Assembly: GCF_009733795.1 (NCBI RefSeq)
Contig: NZ_WNXX01000015.1
Coordinates: forward strand, 1-64,000
Reading direction: 5' to 3'
Length of the DNA stretch: 64,000 bases
From: Actinotalea caeni
Lineage (GTDB): Bacteria; Actinomycetota; Actinomycetes; Actinomycetales; Beutenbergiaceae
Made by a program: the position numbers and the translations under genes. Positions 24,212 through 33,235 of the stretch are shown in pieces; positions within the stretch are counted from its first letter, which is position 1; every line of letters starts with the position of its first letter. Under the pieces are notes generated by a model that searched no databases, had not been told where the DNA came from, and saw only the letters and a list, made by a program, of their open reading frames with translations.

Positions 24212-27200
24212 GTGACGCAGATGGCCGACGTGAGCGACCGCACGGCCGCCCTCGACGCCGACCAGCGTGCCGCCGTCGAGGCGATCCTCGCCGGTGGCCA
24301 CCACGTCGTCCTCGGGGCGCCCGGCTCCGGGCTGACGACCACGGCGCTCGAGACGTTCGTCGCGTGGAGCGAGCAGCACCCGCCGGAGTCGGCGCTGCTG
24401 CTCGTGCCCACCCGGCAGCAGGCCGGCCGGCTGCGCGACGTGCTCGCCCGCCGGCTGCAGCGCACCACCGGCAGCGTGCTCGTGCGCACGCCCGCCTCGC
24501 TGGCGTACGCGATCCTGCGGCTGCGCGCCAGCCACCTCGGCGAGCCCGCCCCCACGCTGGTGTCCGGGCCCGAGCAGGACACCGTGCTCGCGGACCTCAT
24601 CGCCGGCCACATGGGCGGCGAGGGCGTCCCGATCCGCTGGCCCGACCGGATCACCTCCGAGACGCTGCGGCTGCCCGCGTTCCGCGACGAGCTGCGCGAC
24701 CTGCTCATGCGCGCGGCCGAGGCAGGGCTCGACGGCGCCGACCTCGAGGCCCTCGGCGAGCGGCACGACCGCCCCGAGTGGTGCGCCGCGGGCCGGCTCC
24801 TCACCGAGTACGGCGACGTCATGGCGCTCGGTGAGCTCACCCCGGACCGGGGCGCCCGCTACGACGCCGCGACGATCGTCGACCAGGCGGTCGTCGCGCT
24901 CCGGACCTGGCACCGGGTGGTCTCCGAGGAGACGCGTCCGCGCTGGTCGCTGGTGCTGCACGACGACTACCAGGACGCCACGCTCGCCACGGCCCGGCTG
25001 CTCGCCGCGCTCGCCGACGACGGTGCGAGGGTGGCGCTGCTCGGCGACCCCGACCGCGGCGTGCAGTCCTTCCGCGGCGGCCAGCCGGCCCTGCTCGACG
25101 CCGCCACCCGGCCGCTCGGCAGCGTCGACGGCGCGCTCGGCGCCGCGGTCACGGTGCTCGGGACCAGCCACCGCCACGGGCCCGCGCTGCGCGAGGCGGT
25201 CCGCACCCTCACGGCCGACCTGCCCGTGCTCGGCGACGACCGGCGCCGCCACGCCGCGCCCGGTGGCGAGGACGTCGCCGCGCCCGTGGCCCCGGTGCGG
25301 CACCTGCTGCTGCCCTCGGGGGCGCAGGAGGTCGCCGCGGTCGCGCGCGAGCTGCGGGTCGCGCACCTGCGGCACGGGGTGCCGTGGTCGGAGATGGCGG
25401 TGATCGTGCGCACGGGGTCGCGGGTCGGCGAGATCCGCCGCGGCCTGCGCACCGCGGGCATCCCGCTGGCTGCGGCGACGCCCGACCGGCCGCTGCGCGA
25501 GGAGCCTGCGGTACGGCCGCTGCTGGTCGCGCTGCGCGCGGTCGTCGACGACGTCGTCACCACCGAGGCCGCGACCACGCTGCTGCTGTCGCCCCTCGGC
25601 GGCCTCGACGCGGTGTCGCTGCGGTCGCTGCGGCGGTGGCTGCGGCAGCTCGACGGCGCCGGCACACCCTCGGACGAGCTGCTTCCGCGCCTCCTCGCGC
25701 ACGACGACGAGCGGGCGCAGCAGTGGCTGCCGGCGCTGCCGGACCGGCTGCGCCTGGCCGCCGAGTCGGTGCGCCGGGTGCTGGCGGCCGGCCGTGCGGC
25801 GCTCGCGGAGGACCCTCGCAGCACCGAGCTCGTGCTCTGGGCGATGTGGGACGCGACCTCGCTCGCCCGGGACTGGCAGGACCGTGCGCTCGCCGGCGGC
25901 GCCGCGGCCGACCGCGCCGACGCCGATCTCGACGCCGTCGTGGCCCTGTTCACCGCCGCCGAGCAGTTCACCGAGCGCACCACCGGCGCCGACCCCGACA
26001 CGTTCCTGCTGCACCTCGCGACGCAGGACTTCGCGGCCGACACCCTCGCCGCGCGCGGCGAGGACTCCGAGACCGTCGCCGTGCACACCGCCGCCTCCGC
26101 CGCGGGCCTGGAGTGGGACCTCGTCGTGGTCGCCGGCGTGCAGGAGGACTCCTGGCCCGACCTGCGCATCCGCGACACCCTGCTGGGCGCGCAGCAGCTC
26201 GCCGACATCACGACGGCGCGCGAGGTCGGTCTCGACCGCAGCAGCGACACCGCGCTCGCCGAGGTGCTCCGCACGGCGCGCGCCGAGGTGCACGCCGACG
26301 AGCTGCGCTCGTTCGTCGCCGCCTGCTCGCGTGCCCGGCGGGCGCTCGTGCTCACCGCCGTGCTCGACACCGACGACCGTCCGTCGGCGTTCTACGAGGC
26401 GCTGCTGCCGCCCGGTCCCGACGGCGCAGCGCGGCTGCCCCGTGTCACGCCCGTGACGGCGGCGCTCGACCTGCGCGGGCTCGTCGGCGAGCTCCGGGCG
26501 GCGCTGCGCGGCCCGGAGCCGCACGCGGCCGCGGCAATGCAGGTGCTCGACCACCTCCGGCGGAACGGCGTCCCGCACGCCGACCCCCGGGTGTGGCCCG
26601 ACCTGCTCGCGCCGACCTCGCAGCAGCCCGCGCACGACCCGGCGCGGCCGGTGCCGGTCACGCCGTCGGCCGTCGAGAAGGCGGTCAGCTGTCCGTTGCA
26701 CTGGGTGCTCACCACCGCGGGCGGGCGCCAGCCCAGCTCGCAGGCGCAGAACGTGGGCAACCTCGTCCACGAGATCGCGGCCGAGCTGCCGCACGGCACG
26801 CTGCCGGAGCTGCAGGCCGCGCTCGACCGCCGCTGGCACGAGCTCGGCCTCGACGACGCATGGGTCTCGCGGCGGCAGCGCGCCCGCGCCGAGGACATGC
26901 TGCGCCGGCTCGCCGCCTACCTCGCCGAGCACCCCGAGCCGGTCGACGTCGAGGCGCCCTTCGACGTCGACGTCGAGGTGCCGCTCGAGAGCGGCACCGC
27001 CACCGCGCGGCTGCGCGGGCGGATGGACCGCGTCGAGCACACCGAGGCCGGGCTGCGTGTCGTCGACCTCAAGACCGGTGCCTCGCCGCCGTCGGTCGAG
27101 CAGACCGCGCGCCACGCCCAGCTCGGCACCTATCAGCTGGCGGTCGCGCACGGCGCGATGGGGGAGGGCGAGCCGTCAGGCGGCGCGCTCGTCTACCTGG

Positions 27201-27409
27201 GCACCGGCGCCCGCGGCGCCACGCTGCGGACCCAGGCACCGCTGTCGCAGGACCCCGAGCCGGCGTGGCCCGCCGACCTCGTGCGCGACACCGTGCGCAC
27301 GCTGACCTCCGCGGGCTTCGAGGCCCGCCGCTGCCAGATGTGCGGCTACTGCCCGGTGCGCACCTCGTGCCCGGTCCAGCCGGAGGGGGCGCGGGTGACC
27401 GACCGATGA
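24212..27409 (+). CDS. adnA: AdnA, helicase-nuclease subunit of actinobacterial double-strand-break resection complex
   Basis: With AdnB it resects DNA ends for homologous recombination, the actinobacterial counterpart of RecBCD/AddAB. The 1065-residue protein has an N-terminal UvrD-like motor and a C-terminal RecB-type nuclease (VVDLKTG, Asp952 and Lys954). A likely 4Fe-4S site is made of Cys827 and the C-terminal CGYC..TSC group (Cys1044, 1047, 1053). The motor P-loop reads GAPGSGLTTT, with Leu41 where the catalytic Lys should be, so this subunit probably does not hydrolyse ATP normally. From memory, the AdnA motor is considered accessory in mycobacteria. GTG 24212 is used; ATG 24221 is an alternative. 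It is coupled to adnB by an ATGA overlap. Confidence 0.92.
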   Translation: MTQMADVSDRTAALDADQRAAVEAILAGGHHVVLGAPGSGLTTTALETFVAWSEQHPPESALLLVPTRQQAGRLRDVLARRLQRTTGSVLVRTPASLAYAILRLRASHLGEPAPTLVSGPEQDTVLADLIAGHMGGEGVPIRWPDRITSETLRLPAFRDELRDLLMRAAEAGLDGADLEALGERHDRPEWCAAGRLLTEYGDVMALGELTPDRGARYDAATIVDQAVVALRTWHRVVSEETRPRWSLVLHDDYQDATLATARLLAALADDGARVALLGDPDRGVQSFRGGQPALLDAATRPLGSVDGALGAAVTVLGTSHRHGPALREAVRTLTADLPVLGDDRRRHAAPGGEDVAAPVAPVRHLLLPSGAQEVAAVARELRVAHLRHGVPWSEMAVIVRTGSRVGEIRRGLRTAGIPLAAATPDRPLREEPAVRPLLVALRAVVDDVVTTEAATTLLLSPLGGLDAVSLRSLRRWLRQLDGAGTPSDELLPRLLAHDDERAQQWLPALPDRLRLAAESVRRVLAAGRAALAEDPRSTELVLWAMWDATSLARDWQDRALAGGAAADRADADLDAVVALFTAAEQFTERTTGADPDTFLLHLATQDFAADTLAARGEDSETVAVHTAASAAGLEWDLVVVAGVQEDSWPDLRIRDTLLGAQQLADITTAREVGLDRSSDTALAEVLRTARAEVHADELRSFVAACSRARRALVLTAVLDTDDRPSAFYEALLPPGPDGAARLPRVTPVTAALDLRGLVGELRAALRGPEPHAAAAMQVLDHLRRNGVPHADPRVWPDLLAPTSQQPAHDPARPVPVTPSAVEKAVSCPLHWVLTTAGGRQPSSQAQNVGNLVHEIAAELPHGTLPELQAALDRRWHELGLDDAWVSRRQRARAEDMLRRLAAYLAEHPEPVDVEAPFDVDVEVPLESGTATARLRGRMDRVEHTEAGLRVVDLKTGASPPSVEQTARHAQLGTYQLAVAHGAMGEGEPSGGALVYLGTGARGATLRTQAPLSQDPEPAWPADLVRDTVRTLTSAGFEARRCQMCGYCPVRTSCPVQPEGARVTDR

Positions 27410-30400
27410 GCGACGGGACCGCCGAGCAGCGGGTCGAGTGGACCGCCGCGCGGATCGCCGAGGTCACCGGGCAGCCGCCGCCGACACCCGAGCAGACGGC
27501 GGTCATCGAGGCACCGCTGGAGCCGCTGCTGGTCGTCGCGGGCGCCGGCTCCGGCAAGACCGCCACGATGGCCGCACGCGTCGTCTACCTGCTCGCCAAC
27601 AGGTTCGTGGAGCCGGGCGAGGTGCTCGGCCTGACGTTCACGCGCAAGGCCGCGGCCGAGCTGTCGGAGCGTGTCCGGCACCGGCTGCGCGAGGTGCGGG
27701 CCGCGGGCGCCCAGGTCGAGGGCGACGAGCGTCCGCGGGTGGCGACCTACAACTCCTACGCGGGCTCGATCGTGCGCGACCACGCGCTGCGGCTCGGGTT
27801 CCCGCCCGACGCCGTCCACGTCGGCGACGCCGGGCGCTTCCAGCTCGCCGACGAGATCGTCAACGGCTGGTCGGGCGACATCGACACCGCGTACACGCCC
27901 AGCACGCTCGTCGACGGCATCACGGCGCTGGACGGCGAGCTCAACGAGCACGGTGTCGACCCGGGGCGGGCGCAGCTCGTGCTCGAGGAGACCGCGGGGC
28001 TGATCGAGGCGCTCGGGCCGACGCGCAGCTCCGACGCCGCCCGCTACGCCGCGACGATGCGGACCCGGGCCCAGCTCATGGACCTCGTGCGCGCCTTCGT
28101 CGAGCTCAAGCACGCGCGCGGCCTCATCGACTTCGGCGAGGAGGTGCGGCTCGCCGCCCGTATCGCCGCCGCCGCGCCCGAGGTCGGCGCGGGCGAGCGA
28201 GGCCGCTACCGGGTGGTGCTGCTCGACGAGTACCAGGACACCTCGATCGCGCAGGTCGAGCTGTTGTCGGCGCTGTTCGGAGGCGGTCACCCCGTCACCG
28301 CGGTCGGCGACCCCCACCAGGCGATCTACGGCTGGCGCGGCGCCGCCGCCGGCACGCTCTTCGACTTCCCGACGACGTTCTGCCGCGCCGACGGCCGGCC
28401 CGCCGCGACGACGACGCTCAGCACCGCGTGGCGCAACGACGTCGCGGTGCTCGAGGCGGCGAACACGATCGCGGCGCCGCTGCGGGCGCAGGCGGTCGGC
28501 GACGTGCCCGTGCTGCGGCCGCGCGCGGGCGCCGGCGAGGGCGTGGTGACCGCCCGGTTCGTCGAGACCGTGGCCGAGGAGGCCGCGCTCGTCGCCGACC
28601 GGCTGGCGGCCGTCCGTGCCGAGCAGGACCCGCCCCCGAGCGCCGCGGTGCTGTGCCGCAAGCGGTCGCAGTTCCCGGCGCTCGTCACCGCGCTCACCGA
28701 GCGGGGCATCCCGGTGCAGGTCGTCGGCCTCGCGGGGCTGCTGCAGACGCCCGAGGTGGGCGACGTGTGGTCCGCGCTGGTCGTCGTGCACGACCCGGGG
28801 CGCGGCGACGCCCTGATGCGGCTGCTCACCGGACCTTCGGTCAACCTCGGTGCCGCCGACCTGCTCGCGCTGGGGGAGTGGGCGGCGGCGCAGGCGCGTC
28901 GCCGCACCGGAGGCGACGAGGCGGCGCCCGCGGAGGACACCGTGCGGGAGGCCGCCGAGGTCGCGAGCCTCGTCGAGGCGATCGACCAGCTCCCGCCGCT
29001 CGGCTGGCGCGACCCGCGCGGCCGCACCCTCAGCGACGCCGCGCGCGAGCGGCTCGCCCGGCTGGCGGGCGCGCTGCGGACCCTGCGGGGTCTGGGCTAC
29101 CTGTCGCTGCCCGAGCTGGTCACGACCGCCGAGCACGTGCTCGGCCTCGACATCGAGGTGCTCGCCGCCCGGCCCGGGCCCGCGGGCGAGGCACGCCGCA
29201 ACCTCGACGAGCTCACCGCCGTCGCGGCGCGGTTCTCCGGCGACGCGGAGGACAGCAGCCTCGGCGCCTTCCTGGCATGGCTCGACGCCGCCATGGAGGA
29301 GGAGCGGGGCCTCGACGCCGGTGACCCCGAGCCCGACCCCGCCGCGGTGCAGCTGATGACCGTGCACGCGTCGAAGGGGCTGGAGTGGGACGTCGTCGTC
29401 GTCCCGGGGCTGGTCGAGGGCACGTTCCCGACCACGGCACCCACCAAGGACGGCAGCCGCCGTGGCACCGGGTGGCTCTCGGGAGCGACCACGCTGCCGT
29501 ACCAGCTGCGCGGCGACCGCGAGCACCTGCCCGATCTCGACCTCGCCCAGGCGAACGACGCCAAGGAGCTCGCCGGGCTGCTCGACGACTTCCGGCTGCG
29601 CGAGGGCGCGCGCGAGCTCGCCGAGGAGCGACGGCTCGCCTACGTCGCGCTGACCCGCGCCCGGCGCGAGCTGCTGCTCACCGGCAGCTTCTGGCGAGGC
29701 GAGGCGAAGAAGCCGGCCACGCCGTCGCTGTTCCTCGCCGAGCTGCTCCGCGACGGCACCGCGACGGTGCCCGCAGGGGCCGAGTGGCCCGAGGCGAGCG
29801 CGCACGACACCAACCCGATGCTCGAGGAGGTCGCGGCCGCGCCGTGGCCGGCCGAGCCCGCGATGTCGGCGGAGCGGCTCTCCCGGCTCGCCGAGACGCC
29901 GCCGGCCGACGACGACCTCACCCGTCGCTGGTGGCGCGACGCCGAGCTGCTGCTCGCCGAGCGCGACGCCGCGCTCGCGGTCGACGCACCGGTGCCGGTG
30001 CACCTGTCGGCCTCCGCCGTCGTCGCCCTCGGCTCCGACCGGGAGCGCTTCCTGCGGGACCGGCGGCGGCCGGTGCCGCGACGCCCGAGCGTCGAGGCCC
30101 GCCGGGGCACGCGGTTCCACGCGTGGGTCGAGCGGCACTTCGGCGCGCAGGCGCTGCTCGACGCCGACGAGCTGCCCGGCGCCGAGGACGCCGAGGTGGG
30201 TGGCGAGGCCGAGCTCGAGGCGCTCGTCGACGCGTTCCTCGCCTCGTCGTGGGCGCACCGGGTGCCGGTGCGGGTCGAGGCCGACCTCGACACCCCGGTG
30301 GCGGGCCTGACGATCCGGTGCCGCATCGACGCGGTGTTCGCCGACGGCCCCGACCGGTTCCACGTCGTCGACTGGAAGACGGGTCCGCCGCCCACCGACC

Positions 30401-30600
30401 TCGACGACCTGCGCACCCGCCGGCTGCAGCTCGTGCTGTACCGGCTCGCGTGGGCCCGGTACGCGGGCGTGCCGCTGGAGAACGTGCGTGCCTCCTTCCA
30501 CCACGTCGCGGACGACGTGACGATCGAGGCCGAGGACGTCGACCCCGCGCAGGTCGAGGAGCTGCTCGCCGAGCTGGTGCGGCCCGCCGCGCGCGGCTGA
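27406..30600 (+). CDS. adnB: AdnB, lead motor-nuclease subunit of the AdnAB complex
   Basis: A 1064-residue UvrD-family translocase fused to a RecB-like nuclease. The P-loop GAGSGKT (46-52, Lys51) is intact. Motifs Ia (LTFTRKAA), II (LLDEYQD, Asp274/Glu275), III (GDPHQAIYGWRG), V (VHASKGLEWD) and VI (YVALTRAR) all follow in order. The nuclease has HVVDWKTG (Asp989, Lys991) and no Fe-S cysteines, unlike AdnA. The complete motor here and the degenerate P-loop in AdnA fit AdnB being the driver. The start overlaps the adnA stop by 4 bases. The 3' end converges with the phosphotransferase gene across a 20-base gap. Confidence 0.93.
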   Translation: MSDGTAEQRVEWTAARIAEVTGQPPPTPEQTAVIEAPLEPLLVVAGAGSGKTATMAARVVYLLANRFVEPGEVLGLTFTRKAAAELSERVRHRLREVRAAGAQVEGDERPRVATYNSYAGSIVRDHALRLGFPPDAVHVGDAGRFQLADEIVNGWSGDIDTAYTPSTLVDGITALDGELNEHGVDPGRAQLVLEETAGLIEALGPTRSSDAARYAATMRTRAQLMDLVRAFVELKHARGLIDFGEEVRLAARIAAAAPEVGAGERGRYRVVLLDEYQDTSIAQVELLSALFGGGHPVTAVGDPHQAIYGWRGAAAGTLFDFPTTFCRADGRPAATTTLSTAWRNDVAVLEAANTIAAPLRAQAVGDVPVLRPRAGAGEGVVTARFVETVAEEAALVADRLAAVRAEQDPPPSAAVLCRKRSQFPALVTALTERGIPVQVVGLAGLLQTPEVGDVWSALVVVHDPGRGDALMRLLTGPSVNLGAADLLALGEWAAAQARRRTGGDEAAPAEDTVREAAEVASLVEAIDQLPPLGWRDPRGRTLSDAARERLARLAGALRTLRGLGYLSLPELVTTAEHVLGLDIEVLAARPGPAGEARRNLDELTAVAARFSGDAEDSSLGAFLAWLDAAMEEERGLDAGDPEPDPAAVQLMTVHASKGLEWDVVVVPGLVEGTFPTTAPTKDGSRRGTGWLSGATTLPYQLRGDREHLPDLDLAQANDAKELAGLLDDFRLREGARELAEERRLAYVALTRARRELLLTGSFWRGEAKKPATPSLFLAELLRDGTATVPAGAEWPEASAHDTNPMLEEVAAAPWPAEPAMSAERLSRLAETPPADDDLTRRWWRDAELLLAERDAALAVDAPVPVHLSASAVVALGSDRERFLRDRRRPVPRRPSVEARRGTRFHAWVERHFGAQALLDADELPGAEDAEVGGEAELEALVDAFLASSWAHRVPVRVEADLDTPVAGLTIRCRIDAVFADGPDRFHVVDWKTGPPPTDLDDLRTRRLQLVLYRLAWARYAGVPLENVRASFHHVADDVTIEAEDVDPAQVEELLAELVRPAARG

Positions 30601-30620
30601 GCCCGGTCAGTCGAGCCCGG

Positions 30621-31745
30621 TCAGTCGCCGATGGGCAGCTCGGTCGTCGGGCTGTCGTCGGGCCGGCCGTCGCGCGGCCCCCGCGGCTCGTCGCGGCCGT
30701 CGTGGTCCTCGCGGGGCTCGCCGTCGCGCCGCGGGCCGGACGGTGCCACGACCGGCGGCCGCTCGGGCTCCAGCCGCGGCGGCAGCGGGTCGACCACCGG
30801 CTCGACGTGCCCGATCGGGGAGGCGTCGGCCACGGCGTCGTCGAGGTCGCGCAGCATGTCGATCGCGTCCTCGATGACCTCGTCGGAGCGGATCCGCACG
30901 CCGTGCATCAGCCAGCGTGCCACCGCGAGCTCGCCCGCGAGCGTGGCGCGGGCGTCGAACGCGTCGTCCACCGCGCCCTCGCGGGCGTCGGCGTAGTGCG
31001 CCATGAGCGCGTCGGCGGCCTCGGGCGTGGTGGCGGCGAGCAGCCAGGCGAGGTCGTCGGCGGGGTCGGCGACCCGCGCCTCGGACCAGTCGACGATGCC
31101 GACGACCGCGTCGCCGTCGACGACGACGTGCTCGGCGGCCAGGTCCCCGTGCACCGGCGTCGCCGCGAACCGCCACAGCGAGACGTCCTCGAGCGCGTGC
31201 TCCCAGCGGCGCAGCAGCCGCTGGGGGAGGTGGCCGGTGCGGGCGGCCTGGTCGACCTCGGCGAGGCGCCGCTGCCGGTAGCCCTCGGCGTCGTAGTCGG
31301 GCAGCCCCGCGGTGCGCACGACGGCGCCCGGCAGCTCGTGCACCGCGGCGATCGCGCGCGCCAGCGCACGCAGCAGCGCGGAGCCGGGCGTCAGCGCCGC
31401 CAGGTCGAGCGGCCGCCCGACCAGCTCGGGGTAGAGCATCGCGCGCCCGCCCTCGGGCAGCGGCGCGAACCCCGCGGGCCGGGGCACGTCAAACGGCAGC
31501 AGCCCGTCGTCGACAGCGTCGGCGAGCTGCTCGAGCAGCGCCACCTCGCCCTCCATCGCGGCGCCGGCGACGTCGTGGCGCGGCGAGCGGACGATCCAGC
31601 GCCGGCCGTCGCCGTCGACGATGCCGACGACGTCGTAGTCGGCGCCCGGCTCGCGCGGCGGCTGGGTGGCCACCACGTCCAGCCCCGGCTTGGCGACGGT
31701 GGCCAGGGCGGCGAGGGCGAGCGCGGTGCGCGGTTGCTCGGGCAC
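30621..31745 (-). CDS. APH/Mph-like phosphotransferase
   Basis: A 374-residue protein-kinase-like fold. The catalytic loop is PVHGDLAAEHVVVDG (HGD...H, the macrolide-phosphotransferase variant rather than HGD...N) and the metal loop is GIVDWSEARVADPADDLAW. RWIVRSPRHD may supply the ATP Lys-equivalent position. A charged Pro/Arg/Asp tail follows the domain. Many such chromosomal genes have no drug substrate, and the real one is unknown. GTG 31751 touches the TAGGTT box (31757-31752), so GTG 31745, 6 bases after it, is the better start. A 14-bp direct repeat (30601-30628) covers the stop region. Confidence 0.85.
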   Translation of the reverse strand: MPEQPRTALALAALATVAKPGLDVVATQPPREPGADYDVVGIVDGDGRRWIVRSPRHDVAGAAMEGEVALLEQLADAVDDGLLPFDVPRPAGFAPLPEGGRAMLYPELVGRPLDLAALTPGSALLRALARAIAAVHELPGAVVRTAGLPDYDAEGYRQRRLAEVDQAARTGHLPQRLLRRWEHALEDVSLWRFAATPVHGDLAAEHVVVDGDAVVGIVDWSEARVADPADDLAWLLAATTPEAADALMAHYADAREGAVDDAFDARATLAGELAVARWLMHGVRIRSDEVIEDAIDMLRDLDDAVADASPIGHVEPVVDPLPPRLEPERPPVVAPSGPRRDGEPREDHDGRDEPRGPRDGRPDDSPTTELPIGD

Positions 31746-31854
31746 GACCACAACCTACGTCGCCGGGTGCGGCAGCCGAGGGCGGGACGCGCCGGGGATC
31801 GCGCAACCAGGTCGTGCGCACCGTCCGGGCTCCCTGGTGGCTAGGTTGGTGGGC

Positions 31855-32778
31855 GTGGACTCCGACGCGCTGCCGCTGAGCAGGGCCACCGTCGAGCGCG
31901 ACGCCCGCCGGCGCGAGCAGGGGATCGAGACGATCGTCGCCGACCCGCGGCTGCGGGTGCTACGGGTGCGCCGCGGCCGGGTCGAGGGCGACGAGCGCGG
32001 CATCGCGTTCGACGACGCCGTCGCGCCCGGCGCCGAGGCGGTCTACCTCGGCCGCGACGCCGAGGGCTGGAGCTACGTCGCCGACCTGGGCGGCGGTCAC
32101 GAGGAGACCGGTGACCGCGGTCGCGCGCTCGACGACCCGCAGGGCCCGCCGTCGGGCATCAGCGTCCGCGACGTCGGGTGGCAGCTGACGCCGCGCGACG
32201 CGGGCCTGTCGGCCGCGGCTCTCGCGCTCGCGGGCTGGCACGCGAGCCACCGTTTCTGCTCGCGGTGCGGTGCCCCGACCACGATCGGGCTGGCGGGCTG
32301 GGAGCGGCACTGCGTCGCGGACGGCACCGCGCTCTACCCGCGCACCGACCCCGCGGTCATCATGGCGGTCGTCGACGACGACGACCGGCTGCTGCTCGGT
32401 CACGGCGTCGCGTGGCCCGAGGGGCAGTTCTCGGTGCCGGCCGGGTTCGTCGAGCCGGGGGAGTCGCTCGAGGCGGCCGTGCGCCGCGAGGTCGCCGAGG
32501 AGACCGGCATCGAGGTCGGCGAGGTCACCTACCAGGGGTCGCAGCCCTGGCCGTTCCCGGCCTCGCTCATGCTCGGCTTCCGGGGCCGCGCGCTGACGAC
32601 CGAGCCCCGCCCGGACGGCGTCGAGGTCACCGAGGCGATGTTCGTCACGCGCGAGGAGCTCACACGGCTGCTCGCCGACGGCGCGATCCGGCTGCCCCGA
32701 CCGACGTCGATCGCCCACCACCTCATCGCGGAGTGGTACGGCCGGGACTGGCCGCTGCAGCCGTGGGTGTCGGCCTGA
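31855..32778 (+). CDS. nudC: NAD(+) diphosphatase NudC-like Nudix hydrolase
   Basis: Hydrolyses NAD(H) to NMN(H) and AMP, and in some bacteria removes NAD caps from RNA. The 307-residue protein has an N-terminal NudC-type domain, a zinc-ribbon segment (FCSRCGAPT, then WERHC), the TDPAVIM stretch, and the Nudix box GFVEPGESLEAAVRREVAEE. SQPWPFPASLMLGF is the SQPWPFPxS motif that distinguishes NudC from other Nudix enzymes. GTG 31855 is 7 bases after TAGGTT (31842-31847). It is divergent from the phosphotransferase gene. Confidence 0.92.
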   Translation: MDSDALPLSRATVERDARRREQGIETIVADPRLRVLRVRRGRVEGDERGIAFDDAVAPGAEAVYLGRDAEGWSYVADLGGGHEETGDRGRALDDPQGPPSGISVRDVGWQLTPRDAGLSAAALALAGWHASHRFCSRCGAPTTIGLAGWERHCVADGTALYPRTDPAVIMAVVDDDDRLLLGHGVAWPEGQFSVPAGFVEPGESLEAAVRREVAEETGIEVGEVTYQGSQPWPFPASLMLGFRGRALTTEPRPDGVEVTEAMFVTREELTRLLADGAIRLPRPTSIAHHLIAEWYGRDWPLQPWVSA

Positions 32779-32816
32779 CCCGGCCTGATCGCACGGGCTG
32801 CCGCCGCACGGGCCGC

Positions 32817-32841
32817 CCGCGCCGCGGTGACCGTGGCGCGG
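32817..32841. terminator. Bidirectional terminator hairpin between nudC and mrx1
   Basis: CCGCGCCGCGG and CCGTGGCGCGG form an 11-bp stem (one G-U pair) with a TGA loop, centred in the 79-base gap between converging genes. There is no U-tract. Confidence 0.6.
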
Positions 32842-32857
32842 CGGCGACCGATCGGTC

Positions 32858-33118
32858 TCAGCCCGCGAGGCGGGCCTGGACCTCCTTGAGCGAGGGGTTC
32901 GTCGCGGCGGAGCCGTCGGGGAACACCACGGTCGGCACCGTGCGGTTGCCGTCGTTGACCGACTCGACGAACGCGGCGGCGTCGGGGTGCTCCTCGATGT
33001 TGATCTCGGTGTAGTCGATGCCGGCCGAGCCGAGCTGCGCCTTGAGGCGCTGGCAGTAGCCGCACCACGTCGTCGAGTACATCGTGATCGTGCCGGGCTC
33101 GGGTGCGGTGCTCGTCAT
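32858..33118 (-). CDS. mrx1: Mycoredoxin (glutaredoxin-fold, mycothiol-dependent)
   Basis: An 86-residue glutaredoxin-like protein with the redox motif WCGYC (Cys19, Cys22), the cis-Pro TVPTVVF, and the GxxxTNPSLKEV region. These are features of mycoredoxin-1, which reduces mycothiol mixed disulfides. AGGAGG with 4-base spacing precedes ATG 33118. It lies divergent from uvrD2. The same neighbours (nudC, mrx1, uvrD2, whiB7) occur in M. tuberculosis from memory. Confidence 0.92.
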   Translation of the reverse strand: MTSTAPEPGTITMYSTTWCGYCQRLKAQLGSAGIDYTEINIEEHPDAAAFVESVNDGNRTVPTVVFPDGSAATNPSLKEVQARLAG

Positions 33119-33235
33119 CGGTCCTCCTGGTCTGCGGACGGTTCGTCGGTGTGCAACCGCGGTGGTCGTGCGGGTGTTCCCCAGCGGTGCCCGGGGCGCG
33201 CCGGGTGTCGGCGGAGCCTGCGAGAATCGCTGACG

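Noticed and set aside
23243-27151. Very long open frame on the minus strand opposite adnA
   Set aside because: Antisense to a gene with clear helicase and nuclease motifs. The translation is Arg/Gly/His/Val-rich with no family pattern; GC-rich codon bias leaves such frames open by chance.
17082-31745. Antibiotic-resistance genes (nucleotidyltransferase at 17.1 kb, phosphotransferase at 30.6 kb)
   Set aside because: Folds match the wider superfamilies, but the motifs do not identify a drug substrate and the contexts are chromosomal core, so I did not name resistance functions.
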